Positions 1 through 9,706 are shown, counted from the first letter of the stretch. The stretch: DNA of 64,000 nt from Fodinibacter luteus (GCF_039541575.1 NZ_BAABGM010000015.1:124001-188000), one strand, 5' to 3'. The notes: generated by a model not told the origin, from the letters alone. Made by a program: numbers and translations.

Positions 1-819
1 CTCGCGATGGACCCCGACGGGTGGGACGTCGCGGAGTCCGCCCGCACGGTCCGGTCGGCCGGAGCCGCCGCCGCCGTCCTCATCCCCGACTTCCACAACC
101 CCACCGGTGCCCTCATGGCCGACGAGGACCGGGCCGTGCTGGCCCGGGCCCTGCGGTCGGCGGGGACGGTGCCCGTCGTCGACGAGACGATCGCCGAGGT
201 CGACCTCGACGGCACCGGCGTCCTGCCGGTGCCCTTCGCCGCCCACGACCCCCGCGCCGTGTCCGTCGGCAGCTCGTCGAAGTCGCACTGGGGGGGCCTG
301 CGCACCGGGTGGATGCGGGCGCCGCGCTCGGTCCTCCCGGCTCTGGTCGAGGCGCGGGTGACGACCGACCTCGGGGCGCCGGTGCTGGAGCAGCTCGTGC
401 TCCTGGAGCTCATGCGGGCCGCGCCCGGCCTCACGCCCGAGCGGCGCGGCGACCTCCGCGCCTCCCGGGAGGCACTCGTCGCCGCCCTGAGGGCCCGGCT
501 GCCGGAGCTCGGGTTCCGGGTGCCGCGCGGCGGGCTCTCGCTGTGGTGCGAGCTGCCCGAGGGGCTCGACGCCACGACGGTCGCCATCGCCGCCGAGGAC
601 GCCGGACTCCTTGTCGCGGCCGGTCCGCGGTTCGCCGTCGTCGGTGGGCTGGAGCGGTGGGTGCGCCTGCCCTACGTCCTGCGCCCGGACGTCATGGTCG
701 AGGCCGTGGATCGCCTCGCCGGGGCGCTGGAGTCCGTGCGCACCACGGGCCGGGGCACCGCCCGCCGGACGGCCGGCCGAACGGGTGAGCGCCGGACCGG
801 TCGACCGCTCGTGGCGTGA
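1..819 (+). CDS. PLP-dependent aminotransferase domain protein, 5' end cut by window
   Basis: The frame is open from the first base, so this is the C-terminal ~270 residues of a larger protein. It looks like fold-type I class I/II aminotransferase, either free or as the effector domain of a MocR/GntR-type regulator. Visible motifs are HNPTG (near residue 33), VVDETI with the Asp that holds the pyridine nitrogen, SSSKSHWGGLRTGW with the Schiff-base Lys, and VRLPY with the substrate-carboxylate Arg. The last ~25 residues are Arg/Thr/Gly-rich and lie in a tandem repeat that crosses the stop codon, so the tail is probably not part of the fold. Whether a DNA-binding domain precedes it cannot be seen. 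Confidence 0.8.
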   Translation, partial: LAMDPDGWDVAESARTVRSAGAAAAVLIPDFHNPTGALMADEDRAVLARALRSAGTVPVVDETIAEVDLDGTGVLPVPFAAHDPRAVSVGSSSKSHWGGLRTGWMRAPRSVLPALVEARVTTDLGAPVLEQLVLLELMRAAPGLTPERRGDLRASREALVAALRARLPELGFRVPRGGLSLWCELPEGLDATTVAIAAEDAGLLVAAGPRFAVVGGLERWVRLPYVLRPDVMVEAVDRLAGALESVRTTGRGTARRTAGRTGERRTGRPLVA

Positions 820-893
820 GTCGCGCCGTACCGGCCGACCGCTCGTGGCGTGAGTGGCGCGGGCCGCGCACTCGTGGTGTGGGTCGCGCGGTG
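795..893. repeat. 34-bp tandem repeat across the aminotransferase stop codon
   Basis: Two copies of a 34-bp unit (795-828, 829-862) share CCGCTCGTGGCGTGAGT, and a third decayed copy follows. The first copy contains the stop codon at 817-819. It matches the 3'-end duplication pattern seen at several other genes here. Confidence 0.75.
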
Positions 894-945
894 GCGCGCA
901 GCCGGCATCCACCGCGGCGGGTCGGGGAGCAGGCCCCCGGCTGGC

Positions 946-951
946 TATCGT
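946..951 (+). promoter_or_regulatory. -10 box of a leaderless promoter for tesB
   Basis: TATCGT lies 7 bases before the GTG at 959. No ribosome binding site precedes that GTG, so the transcript probably starts at or next to the start codon. Confidence 0.5.
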
Positions 952-958
952 TGCGACG

Positions 959-1930
959 GTGACCACCGAGCAGCCCGCCCCCCTCCTCGACCTCCTCGCC
1001 ACCCTCGACCTCGAGGAGCTGGGCTCGGCGCAGGTGAGCGTCCAGCCCCTGTCGACGGCCGGGGCCCTCGCCGGGGAGGCCCCGGTGCCGCTGCCCGACG
1101 TCTTCGCCGAGGACATCACCCTCTTCCGCGGGCAGAGCCAGAAGCAGCCGCACGGAAGGGTGTTCGGCGGCCAGGTGCTGGCGCAGGGCGTGGTCGCGAG
1201 CGGCCGCACGGTGCGCGCCGTCGAGGGCCAGGAGGACCGCCGTCTGCACTCCCTCCACGCCTACTTCATGCGCCCCGGCGACGACACCCAGCCGATCACG
1301 TTCAGCGTCGAGCGGATGCGCGACGGACGCTCGTTCTCGACCCGGCGGGTGCACGCCATCCAGCACGGCAAGCCGATCCTGTCGATGAGCGCGTCGTTCC
1401 AGGCGCCCGACCGGGGTCTGGACCACCAGGACGAGATGCCCGATGCGCCCGACCCCCTCACGGTCGCCTCGCTCGCCGACATCTTCGCGGGCGTCGACCA
1501 CCCCGGCGCCCGTCACATGGCGACGGAGCGCGCCATCGACCAGCGGCACGTCGAGGGCAACCTCTTCGTCGCCCCGGCGTCGGACCGGGTGGCCGACCAG
1601 CGGGTGTGGATGCGGGCGATCGGCGAGCTGCCGGACGAGCCCCTCGTCCACGACGCCGTCCTGGCCTACGCCTCCGACTACTCACTGCTGGAGTCGGTGC
1701 TCCGGCGCCACGGCAAGGCGTGGACGAACCGCGGTCTGCGCGTGGCGAGCCTGGACCACGCGATGTGGTTCCACCGGCCCGCGCGCGCGGACGAGTGGCT
1801 GCTCTACGCGCAGCACTCCCCGTCGGCCCAGGGCGGCCGGGGGCTCGGCATCGGGCGGATGTTCGCGCGCGACGGAAGGCTCATCGCGACCGTCGCCCAG
1901 GAAGGCATGATGCGCTTCCCCCAGCCCTGA
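959..1930 (+). CDS. tesB: Acyl-CoA thioesterase II (TesB family)
   Basis: A double-hotdog thioesterase of 323 residues that hydrolyses medium to long acyl-CoAs in the cytosol. The first hotdog carries HGRVFGGQVLAQG near residue 60. The second carries SLDHAMWFH, QHSPSAQGGRG and VAQEGMM, whose Asp, Ser and Gln fit the catalytic triad positions of E. coli TesB. The start is the GTG at 959 because homology begins there and a TATCGT box sits 7 bases upstream; an ATG at 854 would add about 35 low-complexity residues. The gene is alone, converging with treZ across a repeat-bearing spacer. Confidence 0.88.
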   Translation: MTTEQPAPLLDLLATLDLEELGSAQVSVQPLSTAGALAGEAPVPLPDVFAEDITLFRGQSQKQPHGRVFGGQVLAQGVVASGRTVRAVEGQEDRRLHSLHAYFMRPGDDTQPITFSVERMRDGRSFSTRRVHAIQHGKPILSMSASFQAPDRGLDHQDEMPDAPDPLTVASLADIFAGVDHPGARHMATERAIDQRHVEGNLFVAPASDRVADQRVWMRAIGELPDEPLVHDAVLAYASDYSLLESVLRRHGKAWTNRGLRVASLDHAMWFHRPARADEWLLYAQHSPSAQGGRGLGIGRMFARDGRLIATVAQEGMMRFPQP

Positions 1931-1945
1931 CCGGCAGGCGTCGAC

Positions 1946-2056
1946 GTGACACCGCGCGCGGACCCGAGCGGCACCGGTTCGACCCGGGGATCCTCCGTCG
2001 GCATCGAGGTGGTACCGCACGCGGACCGGAGCGGCACCGGTTCGACCGGGCTCCTC
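1946..2056. repeat. 63-bp duplication between tesB and treZ
   Basis: Two diverged copies of a 63-bp unit start at 1946 and 2009. Both contain GAGCGGCACCGGTTCGACC. The second copy runs into the treZ stop codon (2055-2057). The space between the convergent genes consists almost entirely of this duplication. Confidence 0.7.
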
Positions 2057-4001
2057 AGCGCCCGCGGCGGCCCTCGACCGCGACGACCGCGACCGAGCGG
2101 GCGGGCACCCGCACTCCGTCCCCGACGAGCGCGGTGCCGGCGTCGGCCCAGGCGAGCAGGACCTCGGCGGGCCCGGGCGGCAGGGGGAGCTCGGCGGCCT
2201 CGTCGGCGAGGTTGACCGCGACGGCGGATGCCGTGCGCCCGGCCGGGGCGTGCACCGCCACCACCCAGCGGGCGGCCTCGTCGTACCGCACCTCGACGTC
2301 GGCGAACCGCGTCGACGCCGTGCCGAGCAGGCGACGACGCAGCGCGGTGCAGGCGCGGTACCAGCGCAGCATCCGCGCGTGCTCGGCCTCGGCGAGCTCG
2401 GACCAGTCGAGCACCGAGCGGTCGCGGGTGGCCGGGTCCTGGGGGTCGGGGACCTCGTCGGCGGACCAGCCGTGCGAGCCGAACTCGTCGCGGCGGCCGG
2501 CGCGCACGGCATCCGCGAGCCAGTCCTCCTCGAAGCTCGTGAAGAACTGCCACGGGGTCGACGCGGCCCACTCCTCGCCCATGAAGAGCATCGGCGTCGT
2601 CGGGGCGAGGAGGTACAGGGCCGCCCCCGCGGCCTGGGCTCCCGGGTCGAGCGTGGCCGAGATGCGGTCGCCCGCCATCCGGTTGCCGACCTGGTCGTGG
2701 GTCTGGAGGTAGCCGAGGAGCCGGCGGGCGTCGAGTGCCTCGGTGTCGACCGGGCGCCCCCAGTCGCGACCGCGGAACGACGACAGCGTGCCGTCGTGGA
2801 GGAAGCCGCGGGTCAGCACCTTGGCGAGCACCTCGAGCGGCCCCGCCTCGTCGCGCCCCGCTCCCCCGGCGAAGTCGGCGTAGTAGCCGTGCCGCTCGCC
2901 GGTGAGCGAGACGTGGAGGGCGTGGTGGACGTCGTCGTCCCACTGGGCCGTCATGCCGAGGCCGCCGTCGGCGGTCGGGGTGACCATGACCGTGTCGTTG
3001 AGGTCGCTCTCGGCGACGAGGTCGAGGGAGCGGCCGAGCTCGGCCGACAGGGCCGCCGTGGCGTCCGAGAGCTCGGCGAGGTAGTGGTGGGCCGAGGCGT
3101 CCTTGAGCTCGTGCACGGCGTCGAGGCGCAGGGCGTCGACGTGGAAGTCGCGGAACCACCGCAGGGCGTTCTCGACGAGGAACCCCCGCACCTGCCCGGC
3201 GTCCCGGTGGTCGAGGTTGACGGCCGGGCCCCACGGGGTCCGGTGCGCCTGGGTGAAGTACGGGCCGAACCGGGCGAGGTAGTTGCCGCTCGCGCCGAGG
3301 TGGTTGTGCACGACGTCGAGGCACACACCGAGGCCGCGCGCGTGGCACGCGTCGACGAACCGCGCGAAGGCGAACGGACCGCCGTAGCCGTCGTGCACGG
3401 CGTACAGCCCGACGCCGTCGTACCCCCAGTTCCACCGCCCCGGGAAGGCCGCCACCGGCATGACCTCGACGACGTCGACACCGAGCGCGACGAGGTGGTC
3501 GAGCCGCCCGACGGCCGCGTCGAGGGTGCCCTCGGGCGTGAACGTGCCGACGTGCAGCTCGTAGACGACCGAGCCGAGCACCCCGTGGCCCTCGCGGGGC
3601 CCGCGCCACCCGCCGTCGGTCCACGAGAAGGTGCCGGTGTCGACGGTGCGGCTCGGGCCGTGGACCCCGTGCGGCTGCCAGGCGCTGCGCGGGTCGGGGA
3701 GGGCGGGCTCGGCACCGTCGAGGACGAAGGCGTAGTCGAGCACGAGCGGGTCGGATGCCGGCGTGCCCCCGACGACGTCGGCCGGCGGCTCCCAGCGCCA
3801 CCAGCCCTCGCCGATGGGTGCCATGGCGTCCCGACGCGGCTGCGCGTCCCGACGCGGCTGGGACGAGCGGGTCGGGTGCGGGACGACGGTCCACTCGACC
3901 TCGACGCGGGCGGCACGCGGCGCCCACACCTCGATCGGGGTGCGCCCGGCCCCCGGACGCCGGGCGGCGGAGACGGCGGGCACCGCGGGCCGACCCGTCA
4001 C
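2055..4001 (-). CDS. treZ: Malto-oligosyltrehalose trehalohydrolase
   Basis: A GH13 enzyme of 648 residues, last step of the TreY/TreZ route: it releases trehalose from maltooligosyl-trehalose. An N-terminal CBM48-like beta domain (about 20-110) is followed by the barrel. Catalytic-site motifs are DALRLDAVHEL (nucleophile Asp), VAESDLND (acid/base Glu) and QTHDQVGNR. The start GTG at 4001 overlaps the treY stop as GTGA, implying translational coupling. Residues near 50-62 hold a short duplicated QPRRDA stretch encoded by an 18-bp repeat (about 3825-3865), an insertion in the loop after the first beta strands. Last gene of the glgX-treY-treZ operon. Confidence 0.94.
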   Translation of the reverse strand: MTGRPAVPAVSAARRPGAGRTPIEVWAPRAARVEVEWTVVPHPTRSSQPRRDAQPRRDAMAPIGEGWWRWEPPADVVGGTPASDPLVLDYAFVLDGAEPALPDPRSAWQPHGVHGPSRTVDTGTFSWTDGGWRGPREGHGVLGSVVYELHVGTFTPEGTLDAAVGRLDHLVALGVDVVEVMPVAAFPGRWNWGYDGVGLYAVHDGYGGPFAFARFVDACHARGLGVCLDVVHNHLGASGNYLARFGPYFTQAHRTPWGPAVNLDHRDAGQVRGFLVENALRWFRDFHVDALRLDAVHELKDASAHHYLAELSDATAALSAELGRSLDLVAESDLNDTVMVTPTADGGLGMTAQWDDDVHHALHVSLTGERHGYYADFAGGAGRDEAGPLEVLAKVLTRGFLHDGTLSSFRGRDWGRPVDTEALDARRLLGYLQTHDQVGNRMAGDRISATLDPGAQAAGAALYLLAPTTPMLFMGEEWAASTPWQFFTSFEEDWLADAVRAGRRDEFGSHGWSADEVPDPQDPATRDRSVLDWSELAEAEHARMLRWYRACTALRRRLLGTASTRFADVEVRYDEAARWVVAVHAPAGRTASAVAVNLADEAAELPLPPGPAEVLLAWADAGTALVGDGVRVPARSVAVVAVEGRRGR

Positions 4002-6463
4002 GGCTGGCGCACCAGCAGGGCGACCGGCCGGTGGTCGAGCAGATCCGCGAGGAGCACGGGCCCACCCTCGACGACGTCGTCGCGGTCGGAGAGCACGTCA
4101 CGCCACGTGCCGGGGGGCACCTCGACCGTCGCGTCGCCGAACCCACCGGCCGCGGCGAGCAGCCCCGCCGCCCGGGTCGCGACGGTGACGACCCGCAGGC
4201 CGTCGCCGTCGCCACGGGCGAAGGCGAGGGCGTGCTCGCTCGTCGTCGGGAGCGCGGCATACGTCGTGCCCTCGCCGACGAACGCCGCGGGGTCGTCGCG
4301 GCGCACCCGCAGGGCGCGCCCGGTGACCCGCAGCTTCTCGTCGTCGAGGTCGAAGGCCGGCTCGTCCGCGACGACCCGGTCGAGGCGCTCGCCCCGGTCG
4401 GTCCAGTCGACCGGGCGGCGGTTGTCGGGGTCGACGAGCGAGAGCATGACGATCTCGCACCCCTGGTAGACGTCGGGCACGCCCGGCATGGTGAGCTGGA
4501 CGAGCTTCTGCGACAACACGTTCGCGCGCACCGACGGCTCGTGTCCCGTCGTCCAGGCGTCGAGGTGCCGCTGCACGGCGGGGTCGCGCGAGAGCGCCCG
4601 CGCGTAGCCCGTCACGGCATCCTCGTACTCGTGGTCGCCGTCGACCCACGCGGTGTGCACCTTTGCCTCGCGCACGGCCTTGAGGAGGTACTCCTCGAGC
4701 CGCGAGCCGGTGATCGGCCACGCGCCGACGAGGGTCTGCCACACGAGGTACTCGGTCGGGGCGTCGACGCGCTCGGTGAGGTGCTCGGCGGCGAGTGCTC
4801 GCGCCTCCTCCACCCAGGCGGCCCAGCCCTCGCCGTCCTCGGCGAGGACCATGAGCCGGGCCCGGACGTCCTCGGAGCGCTTCGTGTCGTGGGTCGTCAG
4901 GGTCGTCATCGACGTCGGCCACGTCGAGACGAGCCGCTCGCACCAGGCGTGGAACTCCTCCGGCGTGATCGACGGGTGGTCGGGGTGTCCGCCGACCTCG
5001 TTCGCCCCGGCGAGCCGGAACCACCGGTAGTAGGCGGTGTCCTCGATCCCCTTGGCCATGACCGGGCCGCAGGTCTGCTGGAACCGCACCCGGAAGTCGT
5101 CGGCGAGCGCTCCGGTGTCGAGCTGCGCCTGGCGCACCTCCCGGCCGAGCACGAGGTCGACGACGGTCGCCAGCGCCTCGTGGTCGCTCGGCGCGAGCAG
5201 GGCCCGGGCGCGCTCGGCGGCCCCCTCGACGACGGCGGCCTGCTCGGGGTCGACGCCCCGGCCGGGGACGACGTAGGCGCGGTAGCGGTCCATGGCGACG
5301 AGCAGCGCCTCGAGCGCGCGGCGCACGGCCGCTCGGTCGACGTCGCCGAGGATCCGCCGCACGAGCCGCATGAGCCGGTCGACCTCGGCGGCCTGGACGT
5401 CGTCGACGACGAGCCGCTTGGACTCCACGACGACGTCCGCGAGCACGACCCGGTCGGGGGCGGCGGCCGCCCACACCCGGTCGAGCGCCTCGAGCCCGGC
5501 GGTGGGGGTGAGCACCTGCTGCACCCGCAGGAGCGCGTCGTAGCCGGTCGTTCCGGCGCAGCGCCACGTGCCCGGCAGGGTCTCCTCGCCCTCGAGGATC
5601 TTCTCGACGACGACCCAGGAGTCACCGGTGGCGTCGCCGAGCCGCTCGAGGTAGCCCCCCGGGTCGGCCAGGCCGTCGGGGTGGTCGATCCGGAACCCGT
5701 CGACCGCCCCGTGCCCGTGCAGCGCGAGGAGCAGGGCGTGGGTCGCCATGAAGACGACGGGGTCCTCGACCCGCACCGCGACGAGCGAGGTGACGTCGAA
5801 GAAGCGGCGGTAGTTGAGCGCCTCGCCCGCCTCGCGCCAGCTCGAGAGCCGGTAGGCCTGAGCCTCGACGAGCTCGGCCAGCGGGAGGTGCTCGGTGCCG
5901 GGCGCCACCGGGAACTCGGCGTCGTAGTAGCGCAGCACGTGGTCGGATGCCGTCGGCCCGCCGTCGTGGGCGAGGACGAGCTCACCGCGGTCGAGCGCCT
6001 GCCCGAGGGTGCCGCCGAGCACGGGCATGAGGAGGCGGTCCTCCTCGGCGACCCAGTCGACGTCGAACCACCCGGCGTACGGGGAGCGCCGGCCGTCACG
6101 CAGCAGCGACCAGAACGGCGCGTTGAGGTGCGCCGGCCGGGGCACGGTCATGTGGTTGGGCACGACGTCGACGATGATGCCGAGGCCGTTCTCGCGGCAG
6201 GCCGTGACGAGCCGCTCGAAGGCCCCGCGGCCCCCGGCCTCCACGCTGATCCGGGTGTGGTCGAGGACGTCGTACCCGTGCACCGACCCGGGCGCGGCCT
6301 GCAGGACGGGCGAGAGGTAGAGGTGCGACACGCCGAGTGAGGCGAGGTACGCGGTGTGCCGCGCCGCGTCGTCGAACCCGAAGCCGGCGTGCACCTGGAG
6401 TCGGTACGTCGCCGTGGGCACGACCCGGCCGGGGTCGGGTCGGTGGACCTCGCCCATCGTCAC
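3998..6463 (-). CDS. treY: Malto-oligosyltrehalose synthase
   Basis: A GH13 enzyme of up to 821 residues that converts the reducing-end linkage of maltodextrin into an alpha,alpha-1,1 trehalose linkage. Motifs in order: TYRLQVHAGFGFDDA at the N-terminus, VDVVPNHM, DGFRIDHPDGLADP (nucleophile), VVVEKILEGEE (acid/base) and TTHDTKRSED, then a long C-terminal domain with PGVPDVYQGCE. The GTG at 6463 overlaps the upstream glgX stop as GTGA; an in-frame ATG at 6457 is an alternative two codons in. The same GTGA overlap joins it to treZ. Confidence 0.95.
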   Translation of the reverse strand: MTMGEVHRPDPGRVVPTATYRLQVHAGFGFDDAARHTAYLASLGVSHLYLSPVLQAAPGSVHGYDVLDHTRISVEAGGRGAFERLVTACRENGLGIIVDVVPNHMTVPRPAHLNAPFWSLLRDGRRSPYAGWFDVDWVAEEDRLLMPVLGGTLGQALDRGELVLAHDGGPTASDHVLRYYDAEFPVAPGTEHLPLAELVEAQAYRLSSWREAGEALNYRRFFDVTSLVAVRVEDPVVFMATHALLLALHGHGAVDGFRIDHPDGLADPGGYLERLGDATGDSWVVVEKILEGEETLPGTWRCAGTTGYDALLRVQQVLTPTAGLEALDRVWAAAAPDRVVLADVVVESKRLVVDDVQAAEVDRLMRLVRRILGDVDRAAVRRALEALLVAMDRYRAYVVPGRGVDPEQAAVVEGAAERARALLAPSDHEALATVVDLVLGREVRQAQLDTGALADDFRVRFQQTCGPVMAKGIEDTAYYRWFRLAGANEVGGHPDHPSITPEEFHAWCERLVSTWPTSMTTLTTHDTKRSEDVRARLMVLAEDGEGWAAWVEEARALAAEHLTERVDAPTEYLVWQTLVGAWPITGSRLEEYLLKAVREAKVHTAWVDGDHEYEDAVTGYARALSRDPAVQRHLDAWTTGHEPSVRANVLSQKLVQLTMPGVPDVYQGCEIVMLSLVDPDNRRPVDWTDRGERLDRVVADEPAFDLDDEKLRVTGRALRVRRDDPAAFVGEGTTYAALPTTSEHALAFARGDGDGLRVVTVATRAAGLLAAAGGFGDATVEVPPGTWRDVLSDRDDVVEGGPVLLADLLDHRPVALLVRQP

Positions 6464-8610
6464 GACCGGGTCGACGTCGCGGCTCCCGAGGGCGGCGGCG
6501 GGGTCTCGCGCGGGGAGCGCAGGACGACGACCGACCGCGGCAGGAGCGACAGGGCGCCCCCGGCCTCGTGCCAGCCGGGGTCGACGACGTCGGCGCCGGT
6601 GTCGATCTCGACGAGCCAGCGCTCACCGAACTCGGTGCCGGGCAGGGTGACGCTGTGCTGCTCGTGGTCGGCGTTGAAGAGCACGAGGAAGTCGTCGTCG
6701 ACGACCCGTCGGCCCCGCGAGTCGGGCGTGGGGATGGCGTGCCCGTTGAGGAAGACGACGACGGTCTTGGCCTCGTGGTCGGACCAGTCGGACTCGCCCA
6801 TCGGCTCGCCGGAGGGCCGGAACCAGGCGATGTCGCCCATCTCGGACTGGCCGCCGTGGTCGGCGCTGCCGGCGAAGAAGCGGCGCCGGCGGAAGACCGC
6901 GTGGTCGCGCCGGAGCGTCGTGAGCGCCGCGGTGAAGGCGTAGAGGCTCTTCTCGTCGTCCGTGAGGTCCCAGTCGACCCACGACAGCTCGTTGTCCTGG
7001 CAGTAGACGTTGTTGTTGCCCTGCTGGGTGCGGCCGATCTCGTCGCCGTGGGCGATCATCGGCACACCCTGGCTGAGCAGCAGGGTCGTGAGGAAGTTGC
7101 GCTGCTGGCGCAGTCGCAGGGCGTTGACCTCCGGGTCGTCGCTCGGGCCCTCCTCGCCGCAGTTCCACGACCGGTTGTGGCTCTCGCCGTCGCGCCCGCC
7201 CTCGCCGTTGGCGTCGTTGTGCTTGTCGTTGTACGAGACGAGGTCACGCAGCGTGAAGCCGTCGTGCGCGGTGACGAAGTTGATCGAGGCGATCGGCTTG
7301 CGACCGCTGTGCTCGTAGAGGTCGCTCGACCCGGTGATCCGCGAGGCGAACTCGCCGAGCGTGCGGGGCTCCCCGCGCCAGAAGTCGCGCACCGTGTCGC
7401 GGTACTTGCCGTTCCACTCGGTCCACAGCGGGGGGAAGTTGCCGACCTGGTAGCCCCCGTCGCCGACGTCCCACGGCTCGGCGATGAGCTTGACCTGGGA
7501 GATGACCGGGTCCTGCTGGATGAGGTCGAAGAAGGCCGAGAGCTTGTCGACCTCGTGGAACTGGCGGGCGAGGGTGGCCGCGAGGTCGAAGCGGAAGCCG
7601 TCGACGTGCATCTCGGTGACCCAGTACCGCAGCGAGTCCATGATGAGCTGGAGCACGTGGGGGTGGCGCATGAGCAGGCTGTTGCCCGTGCCCGTCGTGT
7701 CGTAGTAGTGGTCCTTGGCGTCGTCGACGAGCCGGTAGTACGCCGCGTTGTCGATGCCCCGGAAGCACAGCGTCGGGCCGAACTCGTTCCCCTCGGCCGT
7801 GTGGTTGTAGACGACGTCGAGGATGACCTCGATGTCCGCCTCGTGCAGCGCCTTGACCATCGCCTTGAACTCGGTGACCTGCTCGCCCCGGCGGCCGCGC
7901 GAGTAGCCGTTGTGCGGCGCGAGGAAGCCGATCGTGTTGTAGCCCCAGTAGTTCGTCAGGCCCTTGGACTGCAACGAGGTGTCCTGGACGTACTGGTGCA
8001 CCGGCATGAGCTCGATGGCCGTGACACCGAGGGTCGTGAGGTGGTCGATGATCGCGGGGTGCGCGATGCCGGCGTAGGTGCCGCGGATCTCCTCCGGCAC
8101 CTCGGGGTGGGTCATCGTCAGGCCCTTGACGTGGGCCTCGTAGATGACGGTCTCGTGGTACTCGTGGCGCGGCGGGCGGTCGTGGCCCCAGTCGAAGTAG
8201 GGGTTGATGACGACGGAGAGCATCGTCTTGCCCAGGTTGTCGTCGGTGTTGCGCTTCGTGGGGTCCTCGAAGTCGTAGGAGAACAGCGACTGGTCGTTGC
8301 TGACCTGTCCCTCGATCGCCTTCGCGTACGGGTCGAGGAGCAGCTTGCTCGGGTCGCAGCGGTGGCCGTGCTCGGGCTCGTACGGCCCGTGCACGCGGAA
8401 GCCGTAGCGCTGCCCGGGCTGGACACCGGGCAGGTACGCGTGGTGGACGAAACCGTCGACCTCGGGCAGGTCGTAGCGGGTCTCGACGCCGTCGTCGGCG
8501 ACGAGGCAGAGCTCCACCCGATCGGCGACCTCGCTGAACAGGGCGAAGTTGACCCCGCTGCCGTCGTAGGTGGCGCCGAGGGGGTAGGGCGTTCCGGGCC
8601 AGATCTCCAC
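6460..8610 (-). CDS. glgX: Glycogen debranching enzyme GlgX/TreX
   Basis: An isoamylase-type GH13 debranching enzyme of 716 residues that cuts alpha-1,6 branches and feeds linear maltodextrin to TreY. The N-terminus PGTPYPLGATYDGSG starts the CBM48 domain. Catalytic motifs are VDGFRFDLAA, IAEPWDVGDGGYQVG and FVTAHDGFTL. The start GTG at 8610 is preceded by GGAAGG at a spacing of 6. A much longer open frame continues upstream but is antisense to fabG and has no homology. First gene of the trehalose operon; the last ~15 residues are a Pro/Ser/Arg tail. Confidence 0.93.
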   Translation of the reverse strand: MEIWPGTPYPLGATYDGSGVNFALFSEVADRVELCLVADDGVETRYDLPEVDGFVHHAYLPGVQPGQRYGFRVHGPYEPEHGHRCDPSKLLLDPYAKAIEGQVSNDQSLFSYDFEDPTKRNTDDNLGKTMLSVVINPYFDWGHDRPPRHEYHETVIYEAHVKGLTMTHPEVPEEIRGTYAGIAHPAIIDHLTTLGVTAIELMPVHQYVQDTSLQSKGLTNYWGYNTIGFLAPHNGYSRGRRGEQVTEFKAMVKALHEADIEVILDVVYNHTAEGNEFGPTLCFRGIDNAAYYRLVDDAKDHYYDTTGTGNSLLMRHPHVLQLIMDSLRYWVTEMHVDGFRFDLAATLARQFHEVDKLSAFFDLIQQDPVISQVKLIAEPWDVGDGGYQVGNFPPLWTEWNGKYRDTVRDFWRGEPRTLGEFASRITGSSDLYEHSGRKPIASINFVTAHDGFTLRDLVSYNDKHNDANGEGGRDGESHNRSWNCGEEGPSDDPEVNALRLRQQRNFLTTLLLSQGVPMIAHGDEIGRTQQGNNNVYCQDNELSWVDWDLTDDEKSLYAFTAALTTLRRDHAVFRRRRFFAGSADHGGQSEMGDIAWFRPSGEPMGESDWSDHEAKTVVVFLNGHAIPTPDSRGRRVVDDDFLVLFNADHEQHSVTLPGTEFGERWLVEIDTGADVVDPGWHEAGGALSLLPRSVVVLRSPRETPPPPSGAATSTRS

Positions 8611-8856
8611 TGGTTGCCTTCCGTGTGTGGTCAAGAAACCAGCGACGGTGCTGGGCTCGCCGCGGGACCGGGGGCCCGCGGCGGTGGGGGTCAACCTACC
8701 GAACCTCACCGACGCCGCGAAAACGTCACCCCCGGCCCCGCGCCAGCTTCGACGGCCCGGCTCGGTAGGGTCGGCCCGTCGCCGCCGACCTGCCGTCGGC
8801 GCCGCGAGTCGACGCACCACCCCGACCCAGCCCGCGTCACCACCCGGAGGAGTCCC

Positions 8857-9612
8857 ATGAGCACGCAGAGAGTCGCGATCGTCACCGGAGGCGCCCGTGG
8901 CATCGGGGCGGCGACCGCGGAGCGCCTCGCGCGCGACGGGTTCGCCGTCGCGGTGCTCGACCTCGACGAGGCCGCCTGCGAGGCCGTCGCGACCGGCATC
9001 CGCGACGCCGGCGGACGCGCCCTGGGCGTCGGGGTCGACGTCACGGACCCCGCGCAGGTCGAGGCCGGCGTCGCCCGGGTCACCGACGCGCTCGGCCCGC
9101 CCGTCGTGCTCGTCAACAACGCCGGCATCATCCGGGACAACCTCATCTTCCGGATGACCGAGGACGACTGGGACGCCGTCATGGCCGTGCACCTCAAGGG
9201 CGCGTTCCTCATGACGAGGGCCTGCCAGGCGCACATGACCGAGCAGCGGTACGGCCGCATCGTCAACCTGTCGTCGTCCTCGGCACAGGGCAACCGCGGC
9301 CAGGCCAACTACTCCGCGGCCAAGGCGGGGCTCCAGGGCTTCACGAAGACCCTCGCCATCGAGCTCGGCAGGTTCGGCGTCACGGCCAACGCCGTCGCGC
9401 CGGGGTTCGTCGAGACCGACATGACGCGTGCCACGGCCGAGCGGGTCGGGGTGCCCTTCGAGGACTTCCTCGCGCACGCCGCCGCGCAGATCCCCGTCGC
9501 GCGGGTCGGCCAGCCCGAGGACATCGCCGCGACGATCGCCTTCCTCGTGTCCGAGGAGGCCGGGTTCGTGTCGGGCCAGGTCGTCTACGTCGCCGGCGGC
9601 CCCCTCGACTGA
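8857..9612 (+). CDS. fabG: SDR family 3-oxoacyl-ACP reductase-like oxidoreductase
   Basis: A classical short-chain dehydrogenase/reductase of 251 residues. It has the TGGARGIG nucleotide-binding motif (residues 10-17), NNAGI (about 88), catalytic Ser in NLSSSSAQG, the YSAAK Tyr/Lys pair and a C-terminal VSGQVVYVAGG typical of FabG. NADPH is the expected cofactor. ATG at 8857 follows CGGAGGAG at good spacing. A TAGGGT box near 8766 may be its -10. It stands alone, divergent from the trehalose operon, so it may be a lipid-degradation or PHB-type reductase rather than the housekeeping FabG; the symbol is by family only. Confidence 0.8.
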   Translation: MSTQRVAIVTGGARGIGAATAERLARDGFAVAVLDLDEAACEAVATGIRDAGGRALGVGVDVTDPAQVEAGVARVTDALGPPVVLVNNAGIIRDNLIFRMTEDDWDAVMAVHLKGAFLMTRACQAHMTEQRYGRIVNLSSSSAQGNRGQANYSAAKAGLQGFTKTLAIELGRFGVTANAVAPGFVETDMTRATAERVGVPFEDFLAHAAAQIPVARVGQPEDIAATIAFLVSEEAGFVSGQVVYVAGGPLD

Positions 9613-9614
9613 TG

Positions 9615-9670
9615 GCACACCACCCACACGAGGGCGCCCGAGAAGGTGGCCTCCGGCGTGGGTGATGTGC
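9615..9670. repeat. Intergenic long-stem hairpin, family A copy 1
   Basis: Arms 9615-9627 and 9658-9670 pair over 13 bases with one G-T type mismatch (GCACACCACCCAC against GTGGGTGATGTGC). The loop holds GGGCGCCC. It starts 2 bases after the fabG stop, so it could end transcription, but it shares sequence with 15219-15278. Confidence 0.75.
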
Positions 9671-9694
9671 GACAAGTCGGGTGCGGGCGGTCGC

Positions 9695-9700
9695 TACGAT
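9695..9700 (+). promoter_or_regulatory. -10 box of a leaderless promoter for the YhhN gene
   Basis: TACGAT sits 6 bases before the ATG at 9707 and no Shine-Dalgarno sequence is present. Confidence 0.55.
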
Positions 9701-9706
9701 CGCCGC

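Noticed and set aside
6460..9675. A 1071-residue glgX with a long N-terminus
   Set aside because: The extra part is antisense to fabG, has no homology, and a good GTG with a ribosome binding site lies at 8610.
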